Source of the DNA: Actinomadura sp. NAK00032
GTDB taxonomy: Bacteria; Actinomycetota; Actinomycetes; Streptosporangiales; Streptosporangiaceae
Length of the DNA: 64,000 nucleotides
NCBI RefSeq assembly: GCF_013364275.1
Contig: NZ_CP054932.1
Location: forward strand, 2,790,001 to 2,854,000
Reading direction: 5' to 3'
Part shown: positions 20,601 through 30,500 of the stretch, piece by piece
Layout of the letters: the number at the start of each line of letters is the position of its first letter
Numbering within the stretch: position 1 is the stretch's first letter
Translations under genes and position numbers: made by a program
The notes under the pieces: model-generated
Told to the model about the DNA's origin: nothing
The model's database searches: none
What the model saw: only the letters and a program-made list of their open reading frames with translations

Positions 20601-20633
20601 TACGGTGAATAGTCGCCGGGAAGGGCCCCGGCG
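20601..20633 (+). promoter_or_regulatory. Possible rpsO promoter and leader hairpin
   Basis: TACGGT (20601-20606) fits a -10 element; a GTGACG-like -35 lies about 17 bp upstream. A CGCCGGG/CCCGGCG stem (20614-20633) begins the roughly 130-nt leader. Such a leader could host S15 autoregulation, but no specific S15 site was identified. Confidence 0.35.
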
Positions 20634-20741
20634 CGGCGAGCTGCACCCTCATGCGGCCCGCCACCCTCTGAAACGCACCATGCGGACCCGTGCGCCCTCC
20701 GGGCCCGGATCTGCGGGTGACGATCCCATCGAAGGAGCCAC

Positions 20742-21011
20742 GTGTCGCTCGACACCGCCACGAAGAACCAGATCATCGCCGAGTACGCGACCACTGAGGG
20801 TGACACCGGATCCCCGGAGGTCCAGGTCGCGCTGCTGACGCGCCGCATCAACGATCTGACCGAGCACCTCAAGGAGCACAAGCACGACCACCACAGCCGC
20901 CGCGGACTGCTGCTGCTGGTCGGCCGTCGCCGCCGCCTCCTGAAGTACCTGAGCAACAAGGACATCAACCGCTACCGGCAGCTGATCGAGCGACTCGGCC
21001 TGCGCCGCTAG
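20742..21011 (+). CDS. rpsO: 30S ribosomal protein S15
   Basis: 89 aa, the usual length. It carries the conserved blocks [37 protein letters not shown] and the C-terminal [12 protein letters not shown], which bind 16S rRNA in the central domain. GTG 20742 has GAAGGAG 5-6 nt upstream. A strong terminator hairpin follows. Its proximity to pnp is conserved. Confidence 0.98.
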   Translation: MSLDTATKNQIIAEYATTEGDTGSPEVQVALLTRRINDLTEHLKEHKHDHHSRRGLLLLVGRRRRLLKYLSNKDINRYRQLIERLGLRR

Positions 21012-21018
21012 CACGGTG

Positions 21019-21053
21019 AGGGAGTGGCCCGCCCGGGCCACTCCCTTCCTTTT
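21019..21053 (+). terminator. rpsO terminator
   Basis: Stem AGGGAGTGGCCC / GGGCCACTCCCT (21019-21030 with 21035-21046), 4-nt loop, then TTCCTTTT. Possible partial readthrough into pnp. Confidence 0.8.
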
Positions 21054-21170
21054 ACCGGCCGGCGGACGCCGGCCGGTCACCGGCCGCCGGGCCTGCCCAG
21101 GCCCCGGCCGCACAACTGCAGACAAGCCTCGCGGACACCGCTGGTGCGGGCCGGTCCTCGGTAGTGGCTT

Positions 21171-21210
21171 CCGGATCCGTTCCGCCGCGTCGGCGGAGGC
21201 GCCGATCCGG
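21171..21210 (+). promoter_or_regulatory. Nested stem-loop in the pnp 5' leader
   Basis: Outer arms CCGGATC (21171-21177) and GATCCGG (21204-21210) enclose inner arms CCGCCG and CGGCGG (21182-21196). In E. coli and Streptomyces an RNase III-cleaved structure in this interval controls pnp, so this is a candidate. Confidence 0.4.
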
Positions 21211-21292
21211 GTGCTTCGATCGAAGACCGGCAGCGTGACAAGCCACGGGAAACGGCCGCGAGGACCGACATGGAACCCTGAGGAGGTTTCCC

Positions 21293-23644
21293 GTGACAGA
21301 AGCCGTGCGCATCGACGGAGCGCAGAGCACCGAGGCCGTGATCGACAACGGCACGTTCGGCACCCGCACCATCCGCTTCGAGACCGGCCGGCTGGCCCGG
21401 CAGGCGGCCGGCTCGGCCGTCGCCTACCTCGACGACGAGACGATGGTGCTGTCGGCGACCACCGCGTCCAAGAAGCCCAAGGACAACCTGGACTTCTTCC
21501 CGCTGACCGTGGACGTCGAGGAGCGGATGTACGCGGCCGGGCGCATCCCCGGCTCGTTCTTCCGCCGCGAGGGCCGGCCCTCCGAGGACGCGATCCTCAC
21601 CTGCCGGCTGATCGACCGGCCGCTGCGCCCGTCGTTCGCCAAGGGCCTGCGCAACGAGATCCAGGTCGTCGAGACGATCATGGCGCTGCACCCCGACCAC
21701 CTGTACGACGTCGTGGCGATCAACGCCGCCTCGATGTCCACCCAGCTGGCCGGGCTGCCGTTCTCCGGCCCGATCGGCGGCGTCCGCGTCGCGCTGATCG
21801 AGGGCCAGTGGGTCGGCTTCCCGACGCACCCCGAGCTGGAGCGCGCCACCTTCGACATGGTCGTCGCCGGCCGCGTGCTGGAGGACGGCGACGTCGCGAT
21901 CATGATGGTCGAGGCGGAGTCCACCCGCGACACCCTCAAGCTCGTCGGCGAGGGCGCCACCGCCCCGACCGAGGAGACCGTCGCCGAGGGCCTGGAGGCG
22001 GCCAAGCCGTTCATCAAGGTCCTGTGCAAGGCGCAGAGCGACCTCGCGGCCGTCGCCGCCAAGGAGACCCGCGAGTACCCGATCTTCCTGGACTACCAGG
22101 ACGACGTGCTCGCCGCCGTCACCGACACCGTCAGCGGCGACCTCGCGCAGGCGCTCGCCATCGCCGGCAAGCAGGAGCGCGAGACCCGGCTCGACGAGAT
22201 CAAGGCGGCCGCCGCCGACAAGCTCGCCGAGCAGTTCGAGGGGCGCGAGAAGGAGATCTCCGCCGCCTACCGCGCCGTCACCAAGAAGCTGGTCCGCGAG
22301 CGGGTCATCCGCGACGGGCTGCGCATGGACGGCCGCGGCCTCAAGGACATCCGCCAGCTCACCGCGGAGGCGCACGTCGTCCCGCGCGTGCACGGCTCGG
22401 CGCTGTTCGAGCGCGGCGAGACCCAGATCCTCGGCGTGACGACGCTGAACATGCTCCGCATGGAGCAGACGATCGACACGCTGAACCCCGAGCGCACCAA
22501 GCGCTACATGCACAACTACAACTTCCCGCCGTACTCCACCGGTGAGACCGGCCGGGTCGGCTCGCCCAAGCGGCGCGAGATCGGGCACGGCGCGCTCGCC
22601 GAGCGCGCGCTGATCCCGGTGCTGCCGTCGCGCGAGGAGTTCCCGTACGCGATCCGGCAGGTGTCGGAGGCGCTCGGCTCCAACGGCTCCACCTCGATGG
22701 GCTCGGTCTGCGCGTCCACCATGTCGCTGCTGGACGCGGGCGTCCCGCTCAAGCAGATGGTGGCGGGCATCGCGATGGGCCTGATCAACGAGGGCGGCGA
22801 GTACGTCACGCTCACCGACATCCTCGGCGCCGAGGACGCGTTCGGCGACATGGACTTCAAGGTCGCCGGCACCCGCGACCTGATCACCGCGCTGCAGCTC
22901 GACACCAAGCTCGACGGCATCCCCGCCTCGGTGCTGGCCGCCGCGCTGAAGCAGGCCAAGGGCGCGCGCCTGGCGATCCTGGACGTGATGCAGGAGGCCA
23001 TCGAGGCGCCCGCCGAGATGAGCCCGAACGCGCCGCGGATCATCACGATCAAGGTCCCGGTCGACAAGATCGGCGAGGTCATCGGCCCCAAGGGCAAGAT
23101 GATCAACTCGATCCAGGACGACACCGGCGCCGACATCACGATCGAGGACGACGGCACCATCTACGTCGGCGCCACCGACGGCCCGTCCGCCGAGGCCGCC
23201 CGGCAGGCGATCAACTCGATCGCGAACCCGCACATGCCGGAGGTCGGCGAGCGGTTCCTCGGCACCGTCGTCAAGACCACCACGTTCGGCGCGTTCGTGT
23301 CGCTGCTGCCCGGCAAGGACGGCCTGCTGCACGTCTCGCAGATCCGCAAGCTGCACGGCGGCGCCCGGATCGAGAACGTCGAGGACGTGATGGGCGTCGG
23401 CGAGAAGATCCAGGTCGAGGTCACCGAGATCGACCAGCGCGGCAAGCTGTCGCTGGTGCCGGTCGAGGTGATCGAGCGGGAGGCCGCGGACAAGGGCGAC
23501 GCCGGTGACGGCGAGGCCCCGGCCGCCGCCGCCGCGGACGACGGCGACTCCGGCGAGCGCCGGGAGCGCCGCGACGAGGGCGACCGCCGCCCGCGCCGCC
23601 GCCGCACCCGCCGCGGCGACGAGTCCGGCCAGCGCAACTCCTGA
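21293..23644 (+). CDS. pnp: Polyribonucleotide nucleotidyltransferase (PNPase)
   Basis: 783-aa phosphorolytic 3'-5' exoribonuclease, also able to make RNA tails or pppGpp in actinomycetes. Two RNase PH-like domains are present (the second around [30 protein letters not shown], read in segments), then a KH domain with VIGPKGKMI and an S1 domain with [20 protein letters not shown]. The last 60 residues are Arg/Asp-rich and disordered, likely for RNA contact. The GTG start follows AGGAGG. A hairpin terminator follows the gene. Confidence 0.97.
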   Translation: MTEAVRIDGAQSTEAVIDNGTFGTRTIRFETGRLARQAAGSAVAYLDDETMVLSATTASKKPKDNLDFFPLTVDVEERMYAAGRIPGSFFRREGRPSEDAILTCRLIDRPLRPSFAKGLRNEIQVVETIMALHPDHLYDVVAINAASMSTQLAGLPFSGPIGGVRVALIEGQWVGFPTHPELERATFDMVVAGRVLEDGDVAIMMVEAESTRDTLKLVGEGATAPTEETVAEGLEAAKPFIKVLCKAQSDLAAVAAKETREYPIFLDYQDDVLAAVTDTVSGDLAQALAIAGKQERETRLDEIKAAAADKLAEQFEGREKEISAAYRAVTKKLVRERVIRDGLRMDGRGLKDIRQLTAEAHVVPRVHGSALFERGETQILGVTTLNMLRMEQTIDTLNPERTKRYMHNYNFPPYSTGETGRVGSPKRREIGHGALAERALIPVLPSREEFPYAIRQVSEALGSNGSTSMGSVCASTMSLLDAGVPLKQMVAGIAMGLINEGGEYVTLTDILGAEDAFGDMDFKVAGTRDLITALQLDTKLDGIPASVLAAALKQAKGARLAILDVMQEAIEAPAEMSPNAPRIITIKVPVDKIGEVIGPKGKMINSIQDDTGADITIEDDGTIYVGATDGPSAEAARQAINSIANPHMPEVGERFLGTVVKTTTFGAFVSLLPGKDGLLHVSQIRKLHGGARIENVEDVMGVGEKIQVEVTEIDQRGKLSLVPVEVIEREAADKGDAGDGEAPAAAAADDGDSGERRERRDEGDRRPRRRRTRRGDESGQRNS

Positions 23645-23656
23645 CCCGTGCGACGA

Positions 23657-23703
23657 CCGACCGGCACGCCCTCCTCGGCGGGGGCGTGCCGGTCGGCCGC
23701 TTT
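23657..23703 (+). terminator. pnp terminator
   Basis: Perfect 15-bp arms CCGACCGGCACGCCC (23657-23671) and GGGCGTGCCGGTCGG (23682-23696), followed by CCGCTTT. The T-run is short. Confidence 0.6.
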
Positions 23704-23738
23704 CTCCGACCCTCCACCAACCCGAATGTGAGCGACAC

Positions 23739-25058
23739 GTGACGCTGCCGGCGCGGGCGCAGGAGCCCGGCACCACCACCACGATCCACACCGACGGGGC
23801 CGGAGCGGTGCGCCGCACCGTGCTGCCCGGCGGGCTGCGGATCATCACCGAGACGATGCCGACCGTGCGGTCCGCCGCGTTCGGCATCTGGTCGGCGGTC
23901 GGTTCCCGCGACGAGGCGCCCGCCGACGCGGGGGCCAGCCACTACCTGGAGCACGTGCTGTTCAAGGGGACGCGGCGGCGGTCGGCGCTGGAGATCTCGG
24001 CGGCGGTCGACGCGGTCGGCGGCGACCTCAACGCGTTCACCGCCAAGGAGTACACCTGCTACTACGCGCGGGTGCTGGACGCCGACCTGCCGCTCGCCGT
24101 GGACGTCGTGTCCGACATGGTGGCCGACTCGGTCAACCGGCCCGAGGACGTCGAGGCCGAGCGCGGGGTGATCCTCGAAGAGATCCACATGCGCGACGAC
24201 GACCCGGGCGACCTCATCCACGACGAGTTCTCCACCGCGCTGTACGGCGACACCCCCCTCGGCCGCCCCATCCTCGGCACCGAGGACTCGATCAACGCCC
24301 TGTCCCGGGACCGCATCCACGGCTACTACCGGGAGCACTACGTCCCGTCCAAGCTGGTGGTGTCGGTGGCCGGCAACATCGACCACGACGAGGTCGTGCG
24401 GCTGGTGTCGGAGGCGTTCGCCGGGCACCTGACCGGTGACGCCGAGCCCGCTCCGCCGCGCCTGGACGGGACGCCCGCGCCGGTCGCCCCGCGCAGCGTG
24501 GTGATCGACAAGGACACCGAGCAGGCGCACATCATCCTCGGCGGCCCCGGGGTGTCGCGCACCGACGACCGCCGGTTCGCGCTCGGCGTGCTGAACGCCG
24601 CGCTCGGCGGCGGCATGTCGTCCCGCCTGTTCCAGGAGATCCGGGAGAAGCGGGGCCTGGCCTACTCGGTGTACAGCTACACCGCCCAGTACGCCGACTC
24701 CGGCATCTTCGGCGTCTACGCGGGCTGCCAGCCCGCCAAGGCCGAGGAGGTCCTGTCGATCTGCCGGGACGAGCTGGGCCGGGCCGCACGGGAGTGCCTG
24801 ACCGCCGAGGAGCTGGAGCGCGGGAAGGGGCAGCTGCGCGGCGCCATGGTCCTCGGCCTGGAGGACACCGGCTCCCGGATGAGCCGCATCGGCAAGAGCG
24901 AGCTGGTCTACGAGTCGCTGCTGCCGGTGGACGAGGTGCTGGCCCGCATCGAGGCGGTGACCCTCGACGACGTCCGCGCCATCGCGAGCGAGGTGCTGGC
25001 CGCCCCGCAGGCCCTCACCGTCATCGGCCCGGTCGGCGACCGCGACTTCACCGCCTGA
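23739..25058 (+). CDS. M16 family zinc peptidase (processing-peptidase type)
   Basis: 439-aa metalloprotease of the pitrilysin/MPP family. The inverted zinc motif HxxEH is HYLEH at residues 68-72, preceded by EAPADAGASH. The distal Glu lies about 75 residues downstream in VEAERGVILEE. Two M16 domains are present, as in YmxG/MPP. GTG 23739 was chosen as the only in-frame start close to the homology; the ribosome binding site is weak. Location after pnp and before dapB is conserved across actinomycetes. Natural substrate unknown. Confidence 0.9.
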   Translation: MTLPARAQEPGTTTTIHTDGAGAVRRTVLPGGLRIITETMPTVRSAAFGIWSAVGSRDEAPADAGASHYLEHVLFKGTRRRSALEISAAVDAVGGDLNAFTAKEYTCYYARVLDADLPLAVDVVSDMVADSVNRPEDVEAERGVILEEIHMRDDDPGDLIHDEFSTALYGDTPLGRPILGTEDSINALSRDRIHGYYREHYVPSKLVVSVAGNIDHDEVVRLVSEAFAGHLTGDAEPAPPRLDGTPAPVAPRSVVIDKDTEQAHIILGGPGVSRTDDRRFALGVLNAALGGGMSSRLFQEIREKRGLAYSVYSYTAQYADSGIFGVYAGCQPAKAEEVLSICRDELGRAARECLTAEELERGKGQLRGAMVLGLEDTGSRMSRIGKSELVYESLLPVDEVLARIEAVTLDDVRAIASEVLAAPQALTVIGPVGDRDFTA

Positions 25059-25096
25059 CCCGTTAGGGAGCACCGCGCCCGGGTAGACCGGGCCGC

Positions 25097-25468
25097 GTGA
25101 AGATCCTCATCAGGGTGGTCATCGCTGCGATCGCGCTGTGGGTCGCGGAGGCGGCGCTCGACGGCGTCGAGCTGACCGCGGGGAGCACGACCGAGCGCGT
25201 GCTGACGCTGCTGGTCGTCGCCGTGATCTTCGGCGTGGTCAACGCCGTGCTCAAGCCCGTGATCAAGGTGCTGGGCTGCGCCTTCTACGTGCTGACCCTC
25301 GGGCTGTTCGCGCTGCTGGTGAACGCGGGGCTGCTCATGCTGACGAGCTGGATCGCGGGCGAGTTCGGGCTGCCCTTCCACGTGGAGTGGTTCTGGCCGG
25401 CGTTCTGGGGCGCGATCATCATCGGCGTCGTGAGCTGGCTGCTCAACCTGTTCGTCGCCGACGACTGA
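25097..25468 (+). CDS. Small membrane protein of the mycobacterial 4-TMS phage holin superfamily
   Basis: 123-aa protein with four predicted membrane helices (starting ILIRVVIAAIALWVAEA, then the LLVVAVIFGVVNA region, FYVLTLGLFALLVNAGLLML, and WGAIIIGVVSWLLNLF). The sequence resembles the family PF04020, often annotated as phage holin-like but chromosomal and non-lytic in actinomycetes. GTG start 25097. No phage genes are nearby, so a holin role is not indicated. It follows the M16 gene by 38 bp. Confidence 0.7.
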   Translation: MKILIRVVIAAIALWVAEAALDGVELTAGSTTERVLTLLVVAVIFGVVNAVLKPVIKVLGCAFYVLTLGLFALLVNAGLLMLTSWIAGEFGLPFHVEWFWPAFWGAIIIGVVSWLLNLFVADD

Positions 25469-25475
25469 CGGAGGC

Positions 25476-25530
25476 TTGCTAAGCGGACCGTAGTCCGCTA
25501 CCGTTCAAGGGTAACCGGACTGCGGTCCGC
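25476..25530 (+). promoter_or_regulatory. Two-operator promoter of the azoreductase gene
   Basis: A -35-like TTGCTA (25476-25481) and a -10-like TACCGT (25499-25504) are separated by 17 bp that lie wholly within the perfect palindrome AGCGGAC-CGTA-GTCCGCT (25482-25499). A second dyad, CCGGAC-TGCG-GTCCGC, lies at 25515-25530. The shared core GGAC-N4-GTCC repeats with a centre spacing of 32 bp, about three turns, as expected for a dimeric repressor at two sites. Confidence 0.65.
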
Positions 25531-25556
25531 ATGCTTTCGTTGAGAGGAACCCCCCC

Positions 25557-26954
<1,398 letters not shown>

Positions 26955-26955
<1 letters not shown>

Positions 26956-27491
26956 TGGACTTCGCCGCCGAACCCTGGGACTACCTCGGCGCGTCCGAGG
27001 CGATCGACATCGAGCACCCGCTCGTCCAGTCGATCGCCGCGCAGCTGCGCACCGGCGACGACATCGCCTACGCCCGCGCCGCGTTCGACCACGTCCGCGA
27101 CAAGGTCGCCCACTCGATGGACGCCGGCGACCCGCGCGTCCCCTGGCGGGCCTCCGACGTCCTCGACCAGCGGACCGGCCTCTGCTACGCCAAGTCCCAC
27201 GCCTACGTCGCCCTGCTGCGCGCGGGGGGCGTCCAGGCGGGCCTGTGCTACCAGGAGTCGTCCGGCGTCCTGCACGGCCTCACCGCCGCTCTGGTGGACG
27301 ACCGCTGGGTCATGCTCGACCCCCGGGGCAACAAGCCGGGCATCGACGTCCAGTTCTCCCCGTCCGAGCACTGCCTGGCGTTCCCCGGCGACCCGGTGCT
27401 CCCCACGGTGTACGCGGTACCGCCGGAGTCCGTCCTGGAGGGCCTCAAGGCCATGCCGAAGCCTGCCGCACTCCCGGCCCCGCTCACATGA
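26955..27491 (+). CDS. Transglutaminase-like (cysteine protease fold) protein
   Basis: 178-aa protein with the transglutaminase-like catalytic triad: C77 in RTGLCYAKSH, H107 in SGVLHGLTA and D122 in WVMLDPRGN. Bacterial members are mostly proteases, amidases or unknowns. The ATG overlaps the dapB stop by one base, and the stop overlaps the next gene's ATG (ATGA), so it is the middle gene of a tightly packed three-gene operon. No signal peptide; likely cytoplasmic. Substrate unknown. Confidence 0.8.
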
Positions 27492-27928
27492 GCCCGCGTC
27501 CCGCCACACCCGCCGACTACGACCGCATCATCGCGGTCGTGGACGACTGGTGGGGCCGCGAAGTGCAGCACATCCTGCCCCGCCTGTTCCTCGACCACTT
27601 CCACCGGACGAGCCTCGTCGCGGAGGCGGGGGACGACCTCGCGGGCTTCCTCGTCGGCTTCCTGTCCCCGTCCCTGCCCGACACCGCCTACATCCACTTC
27701 GTCGGCGTGAACCCCGCGTTCCGCGGCACCGGCCTGGCCCGCCGCCTCTACGGGACGTTCTTCGACCTGGCCCGCGCCGACGGCCGGACGAGCGTGCGTG
27801 CCCTCACGTCCCCGCAGAACAGCGGTTCCATCGCCTTCCACAAGGCCATGGGCTTCACCGCCACACCGGCCCCCGCGCACGACGGCCCCGCGACCGACCG
27901 GGTCCTGTTCCACCGCCTCCTGTCCTGA
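27488..27928 (+). CDS. GNAT family N-acetyltransferase
   Basis: 146-aa acetyltransferase. The acetyl-CoA binding motif A is GVNPAFRGTGLARRLYGTF, with the Q/RxxGxG/A pattern as RGTGLA; the end LFHRLLS closes the fold. Start ATG overlaps the transglutaminase stop (ATGA). The acceptor cannot be predicted. Coupling to a transglutaminase-like protein suggests a common substrate, but that is inference. Confidence 0.8.
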   Translation: MSPRPATPADYDRIIAVVDDWWGREVQHILPRLFLDHFHRTSLVAEAGDDLAGFLVGFLSPSLPDTAYIHFVGVNPAFRGTGLARRLYGTFFDLARADGRTSVRALTSPQNSGSIAFHKAMGFTATPAPAHDGPATDRVLFHRLLS

Positions 27929-27976
27929 GCGACGGCGGGGTTGTGCGGGCCGCTGCGGCGGCTTAGCGTTCGCCGG

Positions 27977-28816
27977 GTGGATGCGACGTTCGCGCGGGAC
28001 ATGTGGAAGGCCATCGAGCCGCTGCACGCGGTGACGTACTTCGCCGAGGAGTGCCTGGCGGCCAGCAAGGACGCCGGCCTCAAGGGCTTCTGGATGGGGT
28101 ACTTCGGCAGCCGGGCCGCACCGCTCGGAGCGGTCTCGGCGGGCGCGGTCGAGGCCGTGTTCTTCGGCTTCCATCCGGCGCGGGTGCGGCGGGCGGTGCC
28201 CGACGCGTGGAGCTTCGCGTCGCCGGAGAGCATCTTGCGCGTGCGGGGCGCGGCGGCGGCGCGCGCGCTGCGCCGCGTCTTCCCCGCGATCGAGGACGTC
28301 GCGGTGACGGCCGCGCCGCTGCTGCGCGAGGTCGTCCTGGCCGCGGGCGGAGGGGGCCGCGCGCTGTTCGCCGCCAACCGGGACCTGGACGTCCCGGAGG
28401 ACCCCGTGGAGGCGCTCTGGCAGGCGGCCACGGCGCTGCGCGAGCACCGCGGCGACGGGCATGTCGCCCTGCTCGCCGCCGAGGGGCTGAGCGGCCTGGA
28501 GGCGAACGTGCTGGCGTCCGCCGCCGGCGTCGTCCCGGCGGAGCGGCTCCAGCAGAGCCGGGGATGGTCGCCCGAGGAGTGGGACGCGGCGGCCGGCGCG
28601 CTGGCCCGGCGCGGTCTTGCGGCCGGTGGGGAGGCCACGGCCGAGGGCCGGGCGCTCAAGGACGCAATCGAGCGGCGCACCGACGAGCTGGCCGCGCCGC
28701 CGTACGGCGTCCTGGACGACCCGGAGGCGCTCCGCGCGTCCCTCGTTCCGGCGGCGAAGGCCGCGGCGGGCGAGATGCCCTTCCCCAACCCGATCGGCCT
28801 GCCGCGCGCCGAGTAG
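27977..28816 (+). CDS. SCO6745 family protein
   Basis: 279-aa helix-rich protein resembling the actinomycete SCO6745 family, by the N-terminal block RDMWKAIEPLHAVTYFA and the later WSFASPESILRVRGAAAARALRR. No catalytic motif is known. GTG 27977 is the family-like start; TAGCGT lies 7 nt upstream and no ribosome binding site is visible, as for a leaderless mRNA. A winged-helix-like C-terminal region (about residues 200-240, SPEEWDAAAGALARRGL) is possible. Function unknown. Confidence 0.7.
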   Translation: MDATFARDMWKAIEPLHAVTYFAEECLAASKDAGLKGFWMGYFGSRAAPLGAVSAGAVEAVFFGFHPARVRRAVPDAWSFASPESILRVRGAAAARALRRVFPAIEDVAVTAAPLLREVVLAAGGGGRALFAANRDLDVPEDPVEALWQAATALREHRGDGHVALLAAEGLSGLEANVLASAAGVVPAERLQQSRGWSPEEWDAAAGALARRGLAAGGEATAEGRALKDAIERRTDELAAPPYGVLDDPEALRASLVPAAKAAAGEMPFPNPIGLPRAE

Positions 28817-28842
28817 GGCCCGCGACGGGGGCTCAGTGCGGC

Positions 28843-29622
28843 TCAGCGGGGCGAGGCGGGGCTGGGGAAGCCGTACTTGTGGAACAGCCGCTGCGCGGCG
28901 GGCTTGAGCAGCCACGCGACGAACGCCGCCGCCTCCTCGGGGTGCTCGGACTCCAGCAGGGGGGCGGCGGGGAAGGCGGCGGTGACGTTCTGCTCCGCGG
29001 GGATGGCGACGCTGCTCGCCGCCACGCCCGCCGAGCGCAGGTCGGTGATGTAGACGATCCCCGCGTCGGCCTCCCCGGAGCGGACCCGGTCCAGGACGGC
29101 CCGGGAGCCGATCTCCTCGGAGTTCCAGTGCACGGTCAGCGCCGACTTCGCCAGGACCTGCCGGGTGTAGCGGCCCACCGGGACCGAGCCGGCGCCGACC
29201 ACGACGCGCAGCCCCGGGCGCCGCAGGTCGCGCAGGCCCCGGATGCGCTCGGGGTTGCCGGGGCCGACCGCGATGGTGAGCGTGTCGTGGGTGACGATCC
29301 GGGGGCGTCCGGCCAGGTGGCCGGCGGCCTCCTCCAGGGCGGCCCGGTCACCGGTCACCAGGGCGTCGGCGGGCGGGTGGTCCGAGAGGCGGCCGAGGAT
29401 CTCCGGGGAGCCGCCGAACACGAAGCGCAGCTTCACGCCGGGATGCTGCTGGTGGTAGGCCGTCCCCATCTCGCCGAAGACCTCGGTCAGGGCGGCGGTG
29501 GCGAGGACGGTCAGCGTCACCGGCCCGGACGAGCCGCCGCAGCCCGAACCGAGGGCGGGCACGGCGAGCGCGGCGAGCAGCACGGACGCGCGGAGGCGCC
29601 GCCTACGGGGGGTATGGGGCAT
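28843..29622 (-). CDS. modA: Molybdate ABC transporter substrate-binding lipoprotein (ModA type)
   Basis: 259-aa exported lipoprotein with a short basic N-terminus, a hydrophobic core and lipobox LGSGC. The mature part has the ModA pattern: VLATAALTEVFGEMG, FVFGGSPEILGRL, VGPGNPERIRGLRDLRR, VGAGSVPVGRYTRQVLAK and EADAGIVYITD. It would bind molybdate or tungstate. No modB, modC or modE is adjacent: flanking genes are an SCO6745 protein and ung. A TAGGAT box lies 8 nt upstream of the ATG. The import partner must lie elsewhere, or the ligand may differ. Confidence 0.8.
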   Translation of the reverse strand: MPHTPRRRRLRASVLLAALAVPALGSGCGGSSGPVTLTVLATAALTEVFGEMGTAYHQQHPGVKLRFVFGGSPEILGRLSDHPPADALVTGDRAALEEAAGHLAGRPRIVTHDTLTIAVGPGNPERIRGLRDLRRPGLRVVVGAGSVPVGRYTRQVLAKSALTVHWNSEEIGSRAVLDRVRSGEADAGIVYITDLRSAGVAASSVAIPAEQNVTAAFPAAPLLESEHPEEAAAFVAWLLKPAAQRLFHKYGFPSPASPR

Positions 29623-29734
29623 ATGGCCTCATCCTAAGGTCGGGCCTTTCGCACACCCGTGATTCGGCCTGGCGTGTCAGTGGCGCGCACTAATGTTTGC
29701 GGCAACTGGAGATCACGTTCTCGGAGGCCCGACG

Positions 29735-30409
29735 ATGTCCCTCGACCTGATGGAACTGCTGCCCGGCGGCTGGCGGGAGCGGCTCGACCCGCTGCTCGAC
29801 CCGGTGGCCACCGCCGCGCTGGGCGCGTTCGTCGCGGGGGAGTACGCCGCGCAGACCGTCTACCCGCCGCGCGACGACCTGTTCAACGCGTTCCGGCACT
29901 GCTCGTTCGACGGGACCCGGGTGCTGATCCTCGGGCAGGACCCCTACCACGGCCCCGGCCAGGCGCACGGGCTCAGCTTCAGCGTCCGGGACGGGGTGCG
30001 GCTGCCGCCGTCGCTGCGCAACATCTACAAGGAGCTGGCCGCCGACCTCGACGTCCCGGTGGCGGCGTCCGGCGACCTCACCCGCTGGGCCGACCAGGGC
30101 GTGCTGCTGCTGAACGCGGTGCTGACCGTCCGCGGCGGCGAGGCGGGCTCGCACGCCGGCAAGGGCTGGGAGGACTTCACCGACGCCGCGATCCGCGCGC
30201 TGAACGACAAGAGCGAGCGGGTCGTGTTCGTGCTCTGGGGCGCCTACGCCCGCAAGAAGGCCCGCCTGATCACCGGGCCGCAGCACACCGTGATCGAGTC
30301 GGCGCACCCGAGCCCGCTCAGCGCGAAGAAGTTCTTCGGGACGCGCCCGTTCAGCGCGGTCAACAAGGCCCTCGTCGACGCCGGCCTGGCCGAGATCAGC
30401 TGGGGGTAG
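29735..30409 (+). CDS. ung: Uracil-DNA glycosylase (family 1)
   Basis: 224-aa base-excision repair enzyme. The water-activating motif GQDPYHGPGQAHGLSF has the catalytic Asp at D69, and the C-terminal HPSPLSA loop is intact. ATG 29735 was preferred because GGAGG lies 7-8 nt upstream; an ATG 42 bp earlier has no such site. Independent transcription unit, divergent from modA. Confidence 0.95.
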   Translation: MSLDLMELLPGGWRERLDPLLDPVATAALGAFVAGEYAAQTVYPPRDDLFNAFRHCSFDGTRVLILGQDPYHGPGQAHGLSFSVRDGVRLPPSLRNIYKELAADLDVPVAASGDLTRWADQGVLLLNAVLTVRGGEAGSHAGKGWEDFTDAAIRALNDKSERVVFVLWGAYARKKARLITGPQHTVIESAHPSPLSAKKFFGTRPFSAVNKALVDAGLAEISWG

Positions 30410-30500
30410 GCAGCGCCCTCACCCGCGCGGGGGAGCGGTGGGGGCGGTTTCACCCGGCGGCGGGAAGCGGCGCGGGTGGCGGTCCCGGCATCGTCGGGGC

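Noticed and set aside
21077..23887. 936-codon minus-strand ORF opposite pnp
   Set aside because: Antisense of PNPase; low-complexity, no family match, while pnp on the other strand is unmistakable.
25097..25468. Prophage remnant suggested by a holin-family name
   Set aside because: The protein belongs to a chromosomal 4-TMS family; no capsid, integrase, lysin or attachment site is nearby.
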